The position numbers and the translations under genes are program-made. DNA of 10,967 bases from Candidatus Omnitrophota bacterium (GTDB lineage: Bacteria; Omnitrophota; Omnitrophia; Omnitrophales; Danuiimicrobiaceae): the NCBI GenBank assembly GCA_016206945.1, contig JACQQP010000169.1:1-10967 (forward strand). The letters are read 5' to 3'. Shown piece by piece: positions 1 through 7,798 of this stretch (position 1 is its first letter; every line of letters begins with the position of its first letter). The notes beneath the pieces were generated by a model. The model made no database searches. It worked only from the letters and a program-made list of their open reading frames with translations, and was not told the DNA's origin.

Positions 1-1054
1 CCTTGATTAAGTCTCCATCGGCCAAAATCACTGTATTTTTCAAACCGACCGGGCCCGTAAATCCAATAGGAGCTCCTGTAATTTTCTCTATCTCGGCTGC
101 ATTTGCAGCACGAACTGACTTCGCCCCCAGCCCCTTCCGGACTTTTCCTTCGTGGACTTCCTGATCCCCACGAACACATACAGCCACAGGTTTTTCGTCA
201 GCAAAATAAAGGATGGTCTTGATCAGGTTTTCGGATTTCAGCTTAAAGTGTTGGGTGAGTTCCTGAATGGTTTTCAAATTTGGCGTATCAAAAACTTCTA
301 ACTTTTTATTGGATGGTTCGGGGTTGGATTGATCAATATAACGGGATGCGATATCTCGGCTTGCGATATAGCCGCATTTGGAACAATTTGCGATCCGATC
401 CTCACCGTAGGGCGAACGCACCATAAATTCATGGGATGCATTTCCACCCATAATCCCCGGATCGGCTCCGACAATGTCAATGGAAACTTCAAGCCGCTTG
501 AAAATCCTTTGATAAGCTTCGTACATCAATTGATAGCTTTGATCGAGTCCTTTCTCGTCAGCGTCGAAACTATAAGCGTCCTTCATGATGAATTCTTTGG
601 TTCGGATGATCCCGAACCGAGGCCGAAGTTCGTCTCGAAATTTGGTTTGGATTTGATACATAATTTTAGGTAACGCCTGGTAGGTTTTTAAATAAGCAGC
701 GGCTAATTCGGTGACCACTTCTTCATGAGTCGGACCAAGGACAAATTCTTGGCCAGATCGATTCTCGAACGCAATCTTATCTTCACCCAGCGCCTCATAT
801 CGGCCGCTTTGTTTCCAAAGTTCAGCGGGATGGAGTGCTGGAAGAAGAAGCTCTACGGCTCCTGCGCGATTCATTTCTTCACGGATCACTTGAATGACGT
901 TTTGGAGGACTTTAAACCCAAGCGGAAGATAACTGTAGATGCCAGAGGAAAGTTTGCGAATGTAACCGCCGCGAAGCAGGAGCTGATGACTCGTCGCCTC
1001 AGCTTCTTTAGGAACTTCCCGCAAGGTAGGAATTAAAGTATTGGACCAGCGCAT
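1..1054 (-). CDS. proS: Prolyl-tRNA synthetase, 5' part (partial, runs off left edge)
   Basis: Class II aminoacyl-tRNA synthetase that attaches proline to tRNA-Pro in the cytoplasm. The 351 visible codons translate without a break from the ATG at 1054. The N-terminus MRWSNTLIPTLREVPKEAEA is typical of the long bacterial form. Motif 1 is around GIYSYLPLG (38-46), LGPTHEE is near 106-112, and motif 2 is FRDELRPRFGIIRTKEF (139-155). From about residue 225 the inserted YbaK-like editing domain begins, with CSKC (224-227) and GFTGPVGL (331-338). Lys279 falls at the same number as the editing lysine of the E. coli enzyme, so Ala-tRNA-Pro hydrolysis is likely retained. The catalytic core's C-terminal part, motif 3 and the anticodon-binding domain lie outside the window. 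The gene begins 12 nt after rseP with no clear Shine-Dalgarno sequence, suggesting read-through or coupling from the genes before it. Confidence 0.96.
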   Translation of the reverse strand, partial: MRWSNTLIPTLREVPKEAEATSHQLLLRGGYIRKLSSGIYSYLPLGFKVLQNVIQVIREEMNRAGAVELLLPALHPAELWKQSGRYEALGEDKIAFENRSGQEFVLGPTHEEVVTELAAAYLKTYQALPKIMYQIQTKFRDELRPRFGIIRTKEFIMKDAYSFDADEKGLDQSYQLMYEAYQRIFKRLEVSIDIVGADPGIMGGNASHEFMVRSPYGEDRIANCSKCGYIASRDIASRYIDQSNPEPSNKKLEVFDTPNLKTIQELTQHFKLKSENLIKTILYFADEKPVAVCVRGDQEVHEGKVRKGLGAKSVRAANAAEIEKITGAPIGFTGPVGLKNTVILADGDLIK

Positions 1055-1066
1055 GGGCTTTTAATT

Positions 1067-2176
1067 TTAACCGGGGCCGAAAATAAGTGATTTTAATTTT
1101 TCAATAGCACCGATATTCACCAGATCGTTGTAAACCACCAATACCATAAGTGTCATCAGAAAGTAAAATCCAATTTGCGTCATTCGCTCTTGAACGCTCA
1201 GGCTCACCTGCTTCCTGCGCACCGTTTCAACCAAGAGGAAAAGGAGATGCCCGCCGTCTAAGGCCGGAATGGGCAAGAGATTAATCACAGCCAATGAAAC
1301 ACTCAGGATGGCCGTAAACTGAAGAAGCGAAACCAACCCCATTTTCGCGGCACTGCCTGCCATCGAAATGATTCCGATCGGCCCGCTGATGGTTTTCAAA
1401 GAAAGTTGTCCCGTGACCAAACGCCACAGCGCTTCATAAGTCAAAGCCGTGAGCCGCCATTCAAATTGAGCCGCCCTAATGAGAGCGTCCCCAAGCTGGT
1501 AGCGCTCGACGATAAAATCGTCGGCGGGTTTAATTCCAATTCGGGGCACTTGCCTCGCCTGACCAAAAATATCCCTTCCCTCCTCCAATTCAGGCACCAC
1601 GCGTACCACATGGGTCTGATCATCTCGGAGGACCGAAAACTCAAGCACATTCGTCTCGGCTTCAAGTATCCCGATCGTCATATCCTGCCAATTTGAGATG
1701 GCCGTTCCATTGATATGTGTGACTTTGTCGCCTACGAGGAGCCCGCTCCTTTCTGCGGGGTAACCTTCAACAAAACCGCCGATGACCGGTGAAAGCACGG
1801 GCCGTCCCATGACCATGGCACAGGTGAAAAGGGCGTAAGCGAATAAAAAATTCATTGCGACTCCTGCAATCAAAATAAAAAAACGGCTCCCTCTCGAAGC
1901 CACGAGAAAGTCCCGAGGATCAGATCGGCCGCGCTCGCTAATTTCCTCCTGAGTTTCACCAAAAGGCTTTACAAAACCTCCTAACGGAATGAGAGAAATG
2001 GCGTAGCGCGTTTCTTTTCCTTGCCAGCTAAAGACTTCCGGCCCAAAACCGATTGAAAATTTTTCAACGCCCACCTGCGTCAATCGACAGGCTAAAAAGT
2101 GTCCCAGTTCGTGAACGAAAATAAGAACCCCGAGCGTCAGAACCGTTGAAATAATCTGGATCAAGGACTCATTCAT
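1067..2176 (-). CDS. rseP: RseP/RasP-family site-2 zinc metalloprotease
   Basis: Intramembrane zinc protease (M50 family) that cleaves transmembrane segments, classically anti-sigma factors and leftover signal peptides. The active-site motif HELGH is at residues 22-26 in the first membrane segment, with zinc ligands His22 and His26. The third ligand is in the second signature NLLPIPALDGGH (299-310, Asp307). ISLIPLGGFVKPFGE (60-74) is the usual membrane-embedded loop. A single PDZ domain lies at about 130-205, followed by a hydrophobic C-terminus. At 369 aa it is shorter than E. coli RseP (about 450 aa, two PDZ domains) and nearer to single-PDZ members. The ATG start overlaps the dxr stop by 8 nt and has GGAGG 9 nt upstream, which supports this start. 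Position between dxr and proS is a common bacterial arrangement. The substrate cannot be told from this window, which shows no anti-sigma or sigma gene. Confidence 0.95.
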   Translation of the reverse strand: MNESLIQIISTVLTLGVLIFVHELGHFLACRLTQVGVEKFSIGFGPEVFSWQGKETRYAISLIPLGGFVKPFGETQEEISERGRSDPRDFLVASRGSRFFILIAGVAMNFLFAYALFTCAMVMGRPVLSPVIGGFVEGYPAERSGLLVGDKVTHINGTAISNWQDMTIGILEAETNVLEFSVLRDDQTHVVRVVPELEEGRDIFGQARQVPRIGIKPADDFIVERYQLGDALIRAAQFEWRLTALTYEALWRLVTGQLSLKTISGPIGIISMAGSAAKMGLVSLLQFTAILSVSLAVINLLPIPALDGGHLLFLLVETVRRKQVSLSVQERMTQIGFYFLMTLMVLVVYNDLVNIGAIEKLKSLIFGPG

Positions 2177-3311
2177 AAACTTCTGCCTCCCGCCGTGCCC
2201 ATTCGTCCGCTTGCAAAATCTGGCTCAAAGTCGCCTGGCGAACCGGTCTGTGACGATTCATCACCTGCTCAATGAGCTTCGGGATTTTCGAGAAAGCAAG
2301 CGTGCCCGCTAAAAATTTATAAACGGCGATTTCGTTTGCGGCATTCAAAACCACGGGCATGGTTCCGCCCCGTCTCTTTGCCTCATAACCGAGCGCAAGA
2401 CAAGGAAACCGTTTGAGGTCAGGCTTAAAAAAATGGAATTTTTTTATTCGCGTCAGATTTAAACTCGGAACCGAATTCTGAAAGCGCATCGGATAACTCA
2501 AAGCATATTGAATGGGGAGCCGCATGTCCGTAATTCCAAGCTGAGCCAACTGTGCTCCGTCGACAAATTCAACTAACGCATGGACAACCGCCTCCGGATG
2601 AATGACCACATCCACTTGATCCAGAGACACATCAAACAAATGAGTTGCCTCAATCACTTCTAAGCCTTTGTTCATCAACGTAGCCGAATCAACCGTAATC
2701 TTAGGCCCCATTTTCCAACGGGGATGACGAAGCGCTTGACGAACCGTCACTTTTCCGAAGTCAATTCTTCGTCCAAAAAAGGGTCCGCCTGAAGCAGTCA
2801 GAATTAACTTTTTTATGGTTTCCTTCGCTCTTCCTTCCAGACACTGCCACAGCCCGGAATGTTCACTGTCGATCGGAATCAGTTTCGCGTTGCGCCGAAT
2901 GGCTTCCTTGCGAAGCAATTCGCCCGCCATCACAAGAGGTTCTTTATTGGCAATCGCCACTATTTTTCCTGCTTGGACCGCCGCCAAGATCGGTTTAAGA
3001 CCACGAGCTCCTGCCATCGCAAAAACCACTTCATCGGCGCTTGCGATCGTACTGGCCGCTATCAAACCCTCTTCGCCTGTCACGGTACGAATCCCAAGCC
3101 GCTTTAGGCGCTTTTCCAACCAACGTGCTTCTTCCGCCTCAAAGAGACAAACCAATTTCGGACGGAACTGCTTGGCCTGCTCCAGAAGGAGCTCGGCATT
3201 TCGCCTGGCCGCAAGCGCTACAATAGAAAGCTCCTCGGGATGCGCTTCTATGACGCGAAGGGTATTCACACCGATGGATCCTGTGGATCCAATAATTGAA
3301 ACCTGTTTCAT
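2169..3311 (-). CDS. dxr: 1-deoxy-D-xylulose 5-phosphate reductoisomerase
   Basis: Catalyses the committed step of the MEP pathway: NADPH-dependent rearrangement and reduction of 1-deoxy-D-xylulose 5-phosphate to 2-C-methyl-D-erythritol 4-phosphate. The N-terminal nucleotide-binding loop is GSTGSIG (8-14), and ANKEPLV (121-127) carries the conserved lysine. Metal ligands by family comparison are Asp148 and Glu150 in IPIDSEHSG, and Glu218 in MNKGLEVIEA. The substrate loops TASGGPFFGR (172-181) and HPRWKMGPKITVDSAT (196-211) are intact. VVIHPEAVVHALVEFVDG (235-252) is the usual HP-VVH segment with Glu where many homologues have Gln. At 380 aa it is slightly shorter than E. coli Dxr (398 aa). 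It starts 15 nt after cdsA with a purine-rich GAGGAG upstream, and its end overlaps rseP by 8 nt. It supplies the precursors used by UppS two genes earlier. Also called ispC. Confidence 0.97.
   Translation of the reverse strand: MKQVSIIGSTGSIGVNTLRVIEAHPEELSIVALAARRNAELLLEQAKQFRPKLVCLFEAEEARWLEKRLKRLGIRTVTGEEGLIAASTIASADEVVFAMAGARGLKPILAAVQAGKIVAIANKEPLVMAGELLRKEAIRRNAKLIPIDSEHSGLWQCLEGRAKETIKKLILTASGGPFFGRRIDFGKVTVRQALRHPRWKMGPKITVDSATLMNKGLEVIEATHLFDVSLDQVDVVIHPEAVVHALVEFVDGAQLAQLGITDMRLPIQYALSYPMRFQNSVPSLNLTRIKKFHFFKPDLKRFPCLALGYEAKRRGGTMPVVLNAANEIAVYKFLAGTLAFSKIPKLIEQVMNRHRPVRQATLSQILQADEWARREAEVYE
2186..2190 (-). promoter_or_regulatory. Ribosome binding site of rseP
   Basis: GGAGG on the minus strand, 9 nt before the rseP ATG and inside the 3' end of dxr. 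It supports the ATG at 2176 as the start, although that start overlaps dxr by 8 nt. Confidence 0.7.
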
Positions 3312-3326
3312 TCCGTCAGATCTCCT

Positions 3327-4127
3327 CTACAAACCCTGAATCGTGGTCAAATAATAGTAAACAACAGGAATGGTTAACAACAGGCTATCAGCGACATCCA
3401 AGATGCCGCCCAAACCCGGAATAAACCCTGAATCCTTGACACCCGCATCCCGTTTCAAAAGGCTCTCGGCCAGATCTCCCAACTGGGCCAATATTCCAAA
3501 AACGATTCCTAACACAGCGAGATGGGATAAGGGAACGTGAGGAAGATAAGACTTAGAAGCCAAGGATAACAAAAAGGTAACCACAAAACCCGCAACCGCA
3601 CCTTCCACTGATTTATTCGGACTTATATGAATAATTAATTTATGCGCCCCGAAACGCTTTCCGATAAAATAAGCTCCTGCATCACCTGCTTTAATAATCA
3701 AAATGATATAAAAAACCCATAACGGCCCGTAATCCAAAGTGCGGATTTTAGTCAAGAACGAAAAAAACCAAGCCACGTAAACCAGACCAAATAACGTGAG
3801 TGCCGTGCTCACCATCGCCTGTTCCCGAAGGTTACGGTGAAAATTGAAAATAAACAAACACAAAATGGCGACCGTCAAAATAACGGCTTCTCCGGGAAAG
3901 TAATTCGAGACTGGAAGAAGTGCGCCAAAAGTGAGGCCGACATACCGATTGATAAAAAAACCTTTGCGTTCCGCCAAATTGAAATACTCCATCAAACCCA
4001 CTAAAACAAATGCTTCGATGATCATTAAGAAAAACCATATGGGAGAGAAAAAGATGGCATAAACGGCGACGCCAATCAACAGGGCAGACCAGCTCAACCG
4101 CTTAACGAGTTGCGTTGTTTCACCCAT
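3327..4127 (-). CDS. cdsA: Phosphatidate cytidylyltransferase (CDP-diacylglycerol synthase)
   Basis: Integral membrane enzyme that makes CDP-diacylglycerol from phosphatidic acid and CTP, feeding all phospholipid head-group branches. The 266-aa product is strongly hydrophobic, with about seven or eight likely membrane segments. The family core is present: DAGAYFIGKRFG (149-160), ISPNKSVEG (168-176), and the signature region from SLLKRDAGVKDSG (222-234) to PGLGGILDVADS (237-248). Asp232, Asp244 and Asp247 of the signature are kept. The usual His of HGG is Leu239 and the usual Arg of DR is Val245, so the protein departs from the standard signature at two positions; I believe this is a lineage variant rather than loss of function. 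The ATG overlaps the end of uppS by 8 nt and the gene ends 15 nt before dxr, so it is translated as part of the same unit. Confidence 0.93.
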   Translation of the reverse strand: MGETTQLVKRLSWSALLIGVAVYAIFFSPIWFFLMIIEAFVLVGLMEYFNLAERKGFFINRYVGLTFGALLPVSNYFPGEAVILTVAILCLFIFNFHRNLREQAMVSTALTLFGLVYVAWFFSFLTKIRTLDYGPLWVFYIILIIKAGDAGAYFIGKRFGAHKLIIHISPNKSVEGAVAGFVVTFLLSLASKSYLPHVPLSHLAVLGIVFGILAQLGDLAESLLKRDAGVKDSGFIPGLGGILDVADSLLLTIPVVYYYLTTIQGL

Positions 4128-4854
4128 GCGGGAGTTTTACCCTTTCCGTCATTCCAAATCGGCGTTCCCGTTTTTGATATTCTTGAATGGCTTCAAGGAA
4201 ATCCTCTTTTTTAAAGTCGGGCCAATATTTATCACTCACGTAAATCTCTGTATAGGAAATTTGCCACAGGAGAAAGTTGCTCACACGAAGTTCGCCGCTC
4301 GTTCGAATCAATAGATCTGGATCGGGAATGCCGCGCGTATAGAGCGCGTCTTGAAAGCGGTCCTCCGTAATCTCTTCTAATCGAAGGCGCCCCTCGTGAA
4401 CGTCCCGACACAAGCGTTTGGCAGCGTCGGTAATCTCCACCCGACTGGAATAACTCAAAGCGAGCGTAAGAAACAAGCCTCGGTTATGTTCCGTCCGCTG
4501 CATATTCCGTCTGATTTTCTCCTGAACCCCTTTCGGAAGCTCATCCATTCTGCCGATCACATTGAAACGAACTTGGTTGGTTTCGAGCTCCTTCAACTCA
4601 GAATCGAGGTAAGCTCCCAGAAGCCTCATCAGAAAATCGACTTCTTTTTTAGGACGCGCCCAATTCTCTTTTGAAAAAGCATACAAGGTCATGTATTTAA
4701 TTTTAAACTCACGTGCGGCCCGCACAATTTCCCGTATCGTTTCCACGCCTTTTTGGTGGCCGTGGATCCTGGGCAAATGGCGCTCCTCGGCCCAACGGCC
4801 GTTTCCGTCCATAATAATGGCCACATGCTGTGGAAGATTACCGGTAACTTCCAT
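4120..4854 (-). CDS. uppS: Undecaprenyl diphosphate synthase (isoprenyl transferase)
   Basis: Cytoplasmic cis-prenyltransferase that extends farnesyl diphosphate with isopentenyl units to the C55 carrier lipid for peptidoglycan and other wall polymers. With the ATG at 4854 the protein is 244 aa. It has HVAIIMDGNGRWA at 10-22 (catalytic Asp16), GHQKGVETI (32-40), YAFSKENWARP (58-68) and RTSGELRVSNFLLWQ (184-198), followed by the usual Tyr-Thr-Glu and Trp-Pro-Asp-Phe ending. The segment usually reading LNYGGR is LALSYSSR (131-138), a mild deviation. I chose this start because homologues normally begin just before LPxHVAIIMDGNGRWA. An in-frame TTG at 4926 with AAGG 4 nt upstream would add 24 poorly typical residues. 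The chosen start lies inside purA (17-nt overlap) with no visible Shine-Dalgarno, suggesting translational coupling. Confidence 0.95.
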   Translation of the reverse strand: MEVTGNLPQHVAIIMDGNGRWAEERHLPRIHGHQKGVETIREIVRAAREFKIKYMTLYAFSKENWARPKKEVDFLMRLLGAYLDSELKELETNQVRFNVIGRMDELPKGVQEKIRRNMQRTEHNRGLFLTLALSYSSRVEITDAAKRLCRDVHEGRLRLEEITEDRFQDALYTRGIPDPDLLIRTSGELRVSNFLLWQISYTEIYVSDKYWPDFKKEDFLEAIQEYQKRERRFGMTERVKLPHG

Positions 4855-6148
4855 CGATGAAAATAGTCTGGGATCGTTCGGACCCAACAGAAACAATTGA
4901 AATAGGAACTTGGAGCAATGACTCAAGATGCCTTAAATATTTTTGCGCGTTTCGCGGCAAATCCTGCCACCTGCGAATTAATTCCGTCGACACGAGCCAC
5001 CCTGGCTGCTCTTCATAAATAGGTTGGGCTCCCTCCAGAACCTCAATGTCTGAGGGAAAATGATGATAGCGCTTTCCGCGATAACGATAGGCAATACAAA
5101 TTTTTAGCTTCGGAAGTTCGTCTAAAACGTCCAATTTCATTACCACAATTTTATTAAGACCATTGACCCGTACGGAATGCCGCGTCAACAAAGCATCGAA
5201 CCAACCGCACCGTCTCGGCCTGCCGGTTGTAGCGCCGTACTCCTCGCCCCGCTCACGAATACGACTCATGAGCTCCGGTGGAAATTCGGTCGGAAAAGGT
5301 CCTTCCCCCACCCGAGTCGTATAAGCCTTTACGACGCCGATCACCTCATCGATTCGGGAGGGACTCATACCCGTCCCGACGATTGCGCCCCCTGCGGACG
5401 CGTTTGAAGACGTGACATATGGGTAAGTCCCGTAATCCACGTCCAAAAGAGTGCCTTGTGCTCCCTCAAATAAAATGCGCCTACCCCTTCGCGTTGCTTG
5501 ATCCAAAAGTAGGTTGGTATCCTGAACAAACGGAGCAATTTGTTTCCGATAGCGGCTGTACATTCTGTGCATCTTGTGAAAAGAAAAAGGAGGGTAATTA
5601 AATATTTTCTTAAGGACGGTATTTTTTTCAGCGAGCACCATGTTCAAGCGGTCTCTAAAAATACGCGGATTCATCAAATCCACCACGCGAATTCCCAAGC
5701 GATTAGCCTTGTCTGCGTAACAAGGACCTATTCCTTTCTTCGTCGTTCCAATTTTTTTAGTCCCCTTATGATCTTCGCGAAGCTGGTCCAGGACGCGGTG
5801 ATAGGGAAAGATAATATGAGCACGGTCACTGACAAAAAGCCGACCGCGCACCGAGACGCGCCGTTTGGAAAGCATCTCAATCTCGTCAAAGAGCGCCTGC
5901 AAATCAATCACAACGCCGTTTCCGATGACGCAGATTTTTTTGGGATGGAGAATTCCGGAAGGAACCAGGTGTAAGATGACTTTGTCGTTGCCCAAGCAAA
6001 CGGTATGTCCCGCATTGTTTCCGCCTTGGTAACGAACAATATAATCACTTTTGCGGGCCAAAAGGTCGATGATTTTTCCTTTTCCTTCATCTCCCCACTG
6101 CGCCCCTACCAAAATCACATTACGACCTTTTGATTTGCGTTTAGACAT
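4838..6148 (-). CDS. purA: Adenylosuccinate synthetase
   Basis: GTP-dependent ligase joining IMP and aspartate to adenylosuccinate, the first step from IMP to AMP, in the cytoplasm. The 436-aa product has the P-loop WGDEGKGK (18-25) with catalytic Asp20, GGNNAGHTV (42-50) with catalytic His48, and the IMP-binding segment GTTKKGIGPCYADKANR (134-150). It also has LFEGAQGTLLDVDYGTYP (226-243), GPFPTE (283-288), and the aspartate/substrate loop GATTGRPRRCGW (305-316). The guanine-binding region KLDVLDEL (338-345) is present. Length matches the family (E. coli 432 aa). The start ATG has AAGGG 4 nt upstream. It follows serA after 42 nt, the widest gap between coding regions here, and overlaps uppS. 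PurA is not a usual member of the uppS-cdsA-dxr block, so its link to the cell-envelope genes looks positional rather than functional. Confidence 0.98.
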   Translation of the reverse strand: MSKRKSKGRNVILVGAQWGDEGKGKIIDLLARKSDYIVRYQGGNNAGHTVCLGNDKVILHLVPSGILHPKKICVIGNGVVIDLQALFDEIEMLSKRRVSVRGRLFVSDRAHIIFPYHRVLDQLREDHKGTKKIGTTKKGIGPCYADKANRLGIRVVDLMNPRIFRDRLNMVLAEKNTVLKKIFNYPPFSFHKMHRMYSRYRKQIAPFVQDTNLLLDQATRRGRRILFEGAQGTLLDVDYGTYPYVTSSNASAGGAIVGTGMSPSRIDEVIGVVKAYTTRVGEGPFPTEFPPELMSRIRERGEEYGATTGRPRRCGWFDALLTRHSVRVNGLNKIVVMKLDVLDELPKLKICIAYRYRGKRYHHFPSDIEVLEGAQPIYEEQPGWLVSTELIRRWQDLPRNAQKYLRHLESLLQVPISIVSVGSERSQTIFIDGSYR

Positions 6149-6152
6149 GGTT

Positions 6153-6157
6153 CCCTT
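6153..6157 (-). promoter_or_regulatory. Ribosome binding site of purA
   Basis: AAGGG on the minus strand, 4 nt before the purA ATG, within the 42-nt spacer after serA. It decides the start at 6148. I see no convincing promoter in the same spacer. Confidence 0.6.
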
Positions 6158-6190
6158 TTGGCCAAAGTAAGGTGAGGGTGCCTCGCCCCA

Positions 6191-7798
6191 CTAAAATTTG
6201 ATCACTTTCGCGTCAATAATGGGACGGAACGCTTTGAGTTCTTTCAGCACTTTGGCGGGTACGGTTTGGTCGGTATTGATTACGGTCATGGCGAATGTTT
6301 TCTTGCCCTTGGTTACGCGGCCTAAAGTCATTTCAGCAATATTGACCTTATTTTTTCCCAAGATGGTTCCGACGCCGCCCACGACACCGGGTTTGTCCTC
6401 GTTGTGAATGACGAGAACAAAACCTTTTGGCGTAGCATCCAGGAAAAATTCATTGATCCGCACGACCCTCGGATCCTGGTTCCCGAAAAGTGTCCCAACG
6501 ATCAAATTCTTCTGGTGATCCATCGTCACTTGTACGCTGATGAAGGTGGTAAACTCCTCGGCCTGCGTCGTCTTGCTTTCATTGACGACAATTCCCCGCT
6601 CGCGGGCAAGTGCCGGAGCATTAACATAATTCACGGTCTCGCCGCAGATGGGCGTAAGAAGCCCCTTCACCACGGCAAGTGTAAGAGGTGCCAGATTAAA
6701 ACTCGTCACTTCGCCCCCATAGCGTATGGACACTTTCCTGAAACTTCCGCCAAAAAGCTGGGCATGCATCGACCCAATCCGTTCCGCCAGAGTGAGCCAC
6801 GGCTTCAAAAGCCGCATCGTCTCAAAATCTAGAGAAGGAAGATTGACCGCATTCCGGATCCCTCGTTCCAAGAGCGCATCAATCACTTGCTGCGCCACTG
6901 AAATACCGACACTCTCCTGAGCTTCTTGGGTGGCTGCCCCCAAGTGTGGCGTCGCAATGACCTGATCCAATTGTAAAAGAGCGTTTTTTCCAGGAGGTTC
7001 TTTTTCAAACACATCCAAAGCCGCTCCGCGCACATGTCCTGATTTAATGGCTTGATACAAAGCTTCTTCATCCACCAATCCCCCGCGGGCACAGTTAATG
7101 ATGGAAACCCCGCGCTTCATGATTCGTAGGATCTTTTCATTAATCATGTTTTGCGTAGCATCAGTCAGAGGAACATGAAGCGTAACAAAATCGGCCGCTT
7201 TTAGAAGAGAATCAAGATCGGTGAATTCAACCCCCAATTGGCGGAGGTTCTCCTTCGCAATAAACGGATCATAGGCTAAGACACGCATTCCGAAGGCATT
7301 GGCTCGCATGGCTACCTCACGACCAATGCGGCCAAAGCCAATGACGCCGAGCACCTTCCCATGGAGCTCCGTTCCTATGAACTTGCTCCGCTTCCACTCT
7401 CCTTCTCGGACATGTGCGTGCGCTTGAGGTATATTTCGAGCCAAAGCGAGCAAAAGCGACATCGTGTGTTCAGAAGTTGAAATCGTGTTTCCCTCGGGCG
7501 TGTTCATCACAATCACGCCTTGTTTCGTCGCCGCTTCCAAATCCACATTGTCGACGCCGACACCTGCCCGACCAATCACTTTCAAGCGCTTTGCCTTTTG
7601 AATAATTTCTTTCGTGAGATGAGTGCTTGAACGCACAACAATCGCATCGTATTTTGCGACGATTTCTTTTAACTCACTTTCGCCCAGACCCGTCTTAACA
7701 TCCACTCCAATCCTGGGCTCTTTTTTGAGAATGCTAAGCCCTCCATTACCCAGAGGGTCACTGACCAAAACTTTGTAATTCGTTTTCATCCCAATCAC
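6191..7798 (-). CDS. serA: D-3-phosphoglycerate dehydrogenase, long form with ACT domain
   Basis: First enzyme of serine synthesis: NAD-dependent oxidation of 3-phosphoglycerate to 3-phosphohydroxypyruvate. The 535-aa product is the long type. A substrate-binding domain is split around a Rossmann domain with GFGRIG (154-159) and the NAD-ribose acidic residue Asp177. Catalytic residues are Arg238 (NCARGG), Glu267 (DVFEKEP) and His285 (TPHLGA). An intervening allosteric-substrate-binding-type domain spans about 320-455, and a C-terminal ACT domain starts near LVIHNEDKPGVVGGVG (462-477), suggesting serine feedback. Start: GTG at 7798 overlaps the preceding stop as GTGA and has AAGG 5 nt upstream. 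An ATG at 7789, giving MKTNYKVLV, is an equally reasonable start for this family and lacks only a good ribosome site. The gene directly follows an aminotransferase that probably uses its product. Confidence 0.96.
   Translation of the reverse strand: MIGMKTNYKVLVSDPLGNGGLSILKKEPRIGVDVKTGLGESELKEIVAKYDAIVVRSSTHLTKEIIQKAKRLKVIGRAGVGVDNVDLEAATKQGVIVMNTPEGNTISTSEHTMSLLLALARNIPQAHAHVREGEWKRSKFIGTELHGKVLGVIGFGRIGREVAMRANAFGMRVLAYDPFIAKENLRQLGVEFTDLDSLLKAADFVTLHVPLTDATQNMINEKILRIMKRGVSIINCARGGLVDEEALYQAIKSGHVRGAALDVFEKEPPGKNALLQLDQVIATPHLGAATQEAQESVGISVAQQVIDALLERGIRNAVNLPSLDFETMRLLKPWLTLAERIGSMHAQLFGGSFRKVSIRYGGEVTSFNLAPLTLAVVKGLLTPICGETVNYVNAPALARERGIVVNESKTTQAEEFTTFISVQVTMDHQKNLIVGTLFGNQDPRVVRINEFFLDATPKGFVLVIHNEDKPGVVGGVGTILGKNKVNIAEMTLGRVTKGKKTFAMTVINTDQTVPAKVLKELKAFRPIIDAKVIKF

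Noticed and set aside
329..1036. Plus-strand open frames of 114 and 103 codons at the left end
   Set aside because: The minus strand here encodes an uninterrupted, fully recognisable prolyl-tRNA synthetase; these frames are its antisense shadow.
2815..3339. Plus-strand open frame of 174 codons opposite dxr
   Set aside because: It lies antisense to an unmistakable Dxr, has low-complexity Ser/Arg/Ala-rich composition typical of a shadow frame, and matches no family I recognise.
5540..5974. Plus-strand open frame of 144 codons opposite purA
   Set aside because: Antisense to intact PurA motifs, with no plausible start context or recognisable domain.
6166..6190. Short stem-loop between serA and purA as a terminator
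   Set aside because: In the RNA sense the stem has an internal C-A mismatch, is only about seven pairs long, and is not followed by a U-run.
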